Shown piece after piece: positions 6,998 to 8,166 of a stretch of 8,166 nucleotides of DNA. The notes under the pieces are model-generated. The model was not told the origin of the DNA. It did no database searches and saw nothing but the letters and a program-made list of their open reading frames with translations. The stretch comes from CAZFUY01 sp964522445 (GTDB lineage: Bacteria > Pseudomonadota > Gammaproteobacteria > SZUA-229). The position numbers were made by a program, and so were the translations under genes. Location of the stretch: positions 1 through 8,166 of the forward strand of contig CAZFUY010000115.1 in NCBI GenBank assembly GCA_964522445.1, written 5' to 3'. Each line of letters begins with the position of its first letter. Positions within the stretch are counted from its first letter, which is position 1.

Positions 6998-8065
6998 ATG
7001 ACTAATATTAATAAAACACGCGATACTCTAATTATAATTGTTTTAATTATGATCATTCTAATGATGCTGCGCAGCGCTCAAAGCATCGTTATTCCTATCC
7101 TGCTCGCGGTATTTTTAGCGATTATCGCGGCTACCCCAGTTGGCATGCTAAAAAAACGCGGCTTATCTATCCCTCTTTCTGTTGGCATTGTTTTTATCGG
7201 TTTTATTATTCTGGAATTTTCTGCTGTATTAATATTCGGCAATACATTTGTGAATTTCATAAAAGTATTACCGGCTTATCAGGCGAAATTAGATGGTTTG
7301 ATGATTGCAATTATTAACAGCCTGCAGGAACTGGGTGTTGATGTGAGTACGACAGGTATACGTCAATTGTTGGATACAGAGCAAGTAATTGATCTAGCCA
7401 ATGTGTTAGTTGTGGGTGTCGGTGACATATTGAGTAATGCTTTTCTAATTTCTTTTACCGTACTTTTTATTTTGTTGGAAGCATGGGAATTTCCAGCAAA
7501 ACTTCAGGCAATGAAAGGTATAAGTGAAATTACTGTACTAAAAGAAGTAACAAAAATCATTAACAGTACAAAGCACTATGTGGCGATTAAGACGATAACC
7601 AGTATGTTAACAGGCGCGCTTGTTGGAATAGGTGTTGCAATTGTAGGGTTGGACTTTCCCGTTTTATGGGGTTTTTTAGCGTTTGCTTTAAACTTTATTC
7701 CGAATATAGGTTCTATTATTGCGGCTATTCCAGCAGTGTTGCTGGCTATGTTACAGTTAGAACCAGCGGGTGTGTTGGCCGTACTGGCAATATTTTTAGC
7801 CGTGAATATATTTGTTGGCAGTGTACTGGAGCCAAATTATATGGGCCGCAGTGTCGGACTTTCAACACTGGTTGTTTTTATATCACTTATATTTTGGGGC
7901 TGGATTTTTGGGCCGGTAGGAATGTTACTTTCAGTTCCACTGACAATGGTGATTAAATTTTCTGCTGAAATGCACGAAGAAAGTACATGGTTAGCGATAT
8001 TACTTTCGCCTGCACCGGATAAAAATGATCAGGATGAAAATACTCAGACAGAGCAAAAGTCATAA
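6998..8065 (+). CDS. AI-2E family transporter (inner-membrane permease)
   Basis: This 355-residue polytopic inner-membrane protein belongs to the AI-2 exporter superfamily (TqsA/YdiK/PerM type). Hydrophobic segments lie at about 10-45 (two helices), 58-80, 146-162, 203-250 and 259-320, with a long extramembrane stretch between about 85 and 145. Family hallmarks are visible: PVLWGFLAFALNFIPNIGS (221-239), EPNYMGRSVGLSTLVV (278-293) and FWGWIFGPVGMLLSVPLT (299-316). Length is typical and the tail is acidic and hydrophilic. Family members export the signal AI-2, and some act as Na+/H+ antiporters, so the substrate cannot be assigned. It follows the HlyD-like gene by 66 nt on the same strand with no clear terminator, so it may be the inner-membrane partner of the exporter (inference). 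The start is the first ATG with a plausible hydrophobic N-terminus, although its ribosome site is weak. Confidence 0.93.
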   Translation: MTNINKTRDTLIIIVLIMIILMMLRSAQSIVIPILLAVFLAIIAATPVGMLKKRGLSIPLSVGIVFIGFIILEFSAVLIFGNTFVNFIKVLPAYQAKLDGLMIAIINSLQELGVDVSTTGIRQLLDTEQVIDLANVLVVGVGDILSNAFLISFTVLFILLEAWEFPAKLQAMKGISEITVLKEVTKIINSTKHYVAIKTITSMLTGALVGIGVAIVGLDFPVLWGFLAFALNFIPNIGSIIAAIPAVLLAMLQLEPAGVLAVLAIFLAVNIFVGSVLEPNYMGRSVGLSTLVVFISLIFWGWIFGPVGMLLSVPLTMVIKFSAEMHEESTWLAILLSPAPDKNDQDENTQTEQKS

Positions 8066-8095
8066 AAATAATACTACACCGATCAGGAAACAAAC

Positions 8096-8166
8096 ATGTC
8101 AAATGATCCACTAGAAAGTGAAATTGAAATATTACGTGCGCAGGTCGCCGAATTAACAGCTGCTCG
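8096..8166 (+). CDS. Start of an unidentified gene, cut by right edge; coiled-coil-like N-terminus
   Basis: Only 23 codons are visible (MSNDPLESEIEILRAQVAEL then TAA). AGGAAA (8085-8090) sits 5 nt before the ATG, and the gene begins 30 nt after the permease stop with no terminator between. It is therefore probably the fifth gene of the cluster. The visible residues have a heptad-like spacing (I, I, L, V, L) typical of a coiled coil. They show no signal peptide and no diagnostic motif. Function cannot be assigned. Confidence 0.65.
   Translation, partial: MSNDPLESEIEILRAQVAELTAA

Noticed and set aside
7666..7956. Plus-strand 96-codon frame inside the permease gene
   Set aside because: It is an alternative frame of a clearly conserved AI-2E region; its Cys/Tyr/Gly-rich content is a typical shadow composition and it lacks a ribosome site.

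Overview
The window looks like chromosomal DNA from a Gram-negative bacterium, most likely a gammaproteobacterium. It encodes an outer-membrane beta-barrel protein, a TolC-type outer-membrane lipoprotein and a YiaW/YiaV-like inner-membrane pair known from enterobacteria. The DNA is moderately AT-rich. I cannot name the genus. I see no tRNA, rRNA, CRISPR array, insertion sequence or phage gene.

Left part (1-2802). An outer-membrane barrel gene runs off the left edge on the minus strand. A full-length AraC-family regulator diverges from it across a 146-nt spacer. Converging on the regulator from the right is a badly decayed minus-strand gene (about 1866-2569). Read across three frameshifts and five internal stops, it is a DUF1254-type protein with a lipoprotein signal. 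It explains most of what would otherwise be a gap of nearly 1 kb.

Middle (2803-4227). A CorA-family divalent-cation channel lies on the minus strand. A 456-nt spacer with no convincing gene separates it from a plus-strand operon. The spacer is AT-rich and holds a perfect-armed 14-bp inverted repeat (TGAGC-N4-GCTCA).

Right part (4228-8166). A tightly packed plus-strand cluster encodes, in order, a NodT/OprM-type outer-membrane efflux lipoprotein, a DUF3302 (YiaW-like) small membrane protein, a HlyD/YiaV-like membrane-fusion protein overlapping it by 4 nt, an AI-2E-family permease, and the first 23 codons of another gene whose product begins like a coiled coil. The outer-membrane channel and periplasmic adaptor imply a trans-envelope exporter. 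No ABC, MFS, RND or FUSC pump is present in the window. The AI-2E permease and DUF3302 protein are the only candidate inner-membrane partners, which makes this cluster the most interesting item here.
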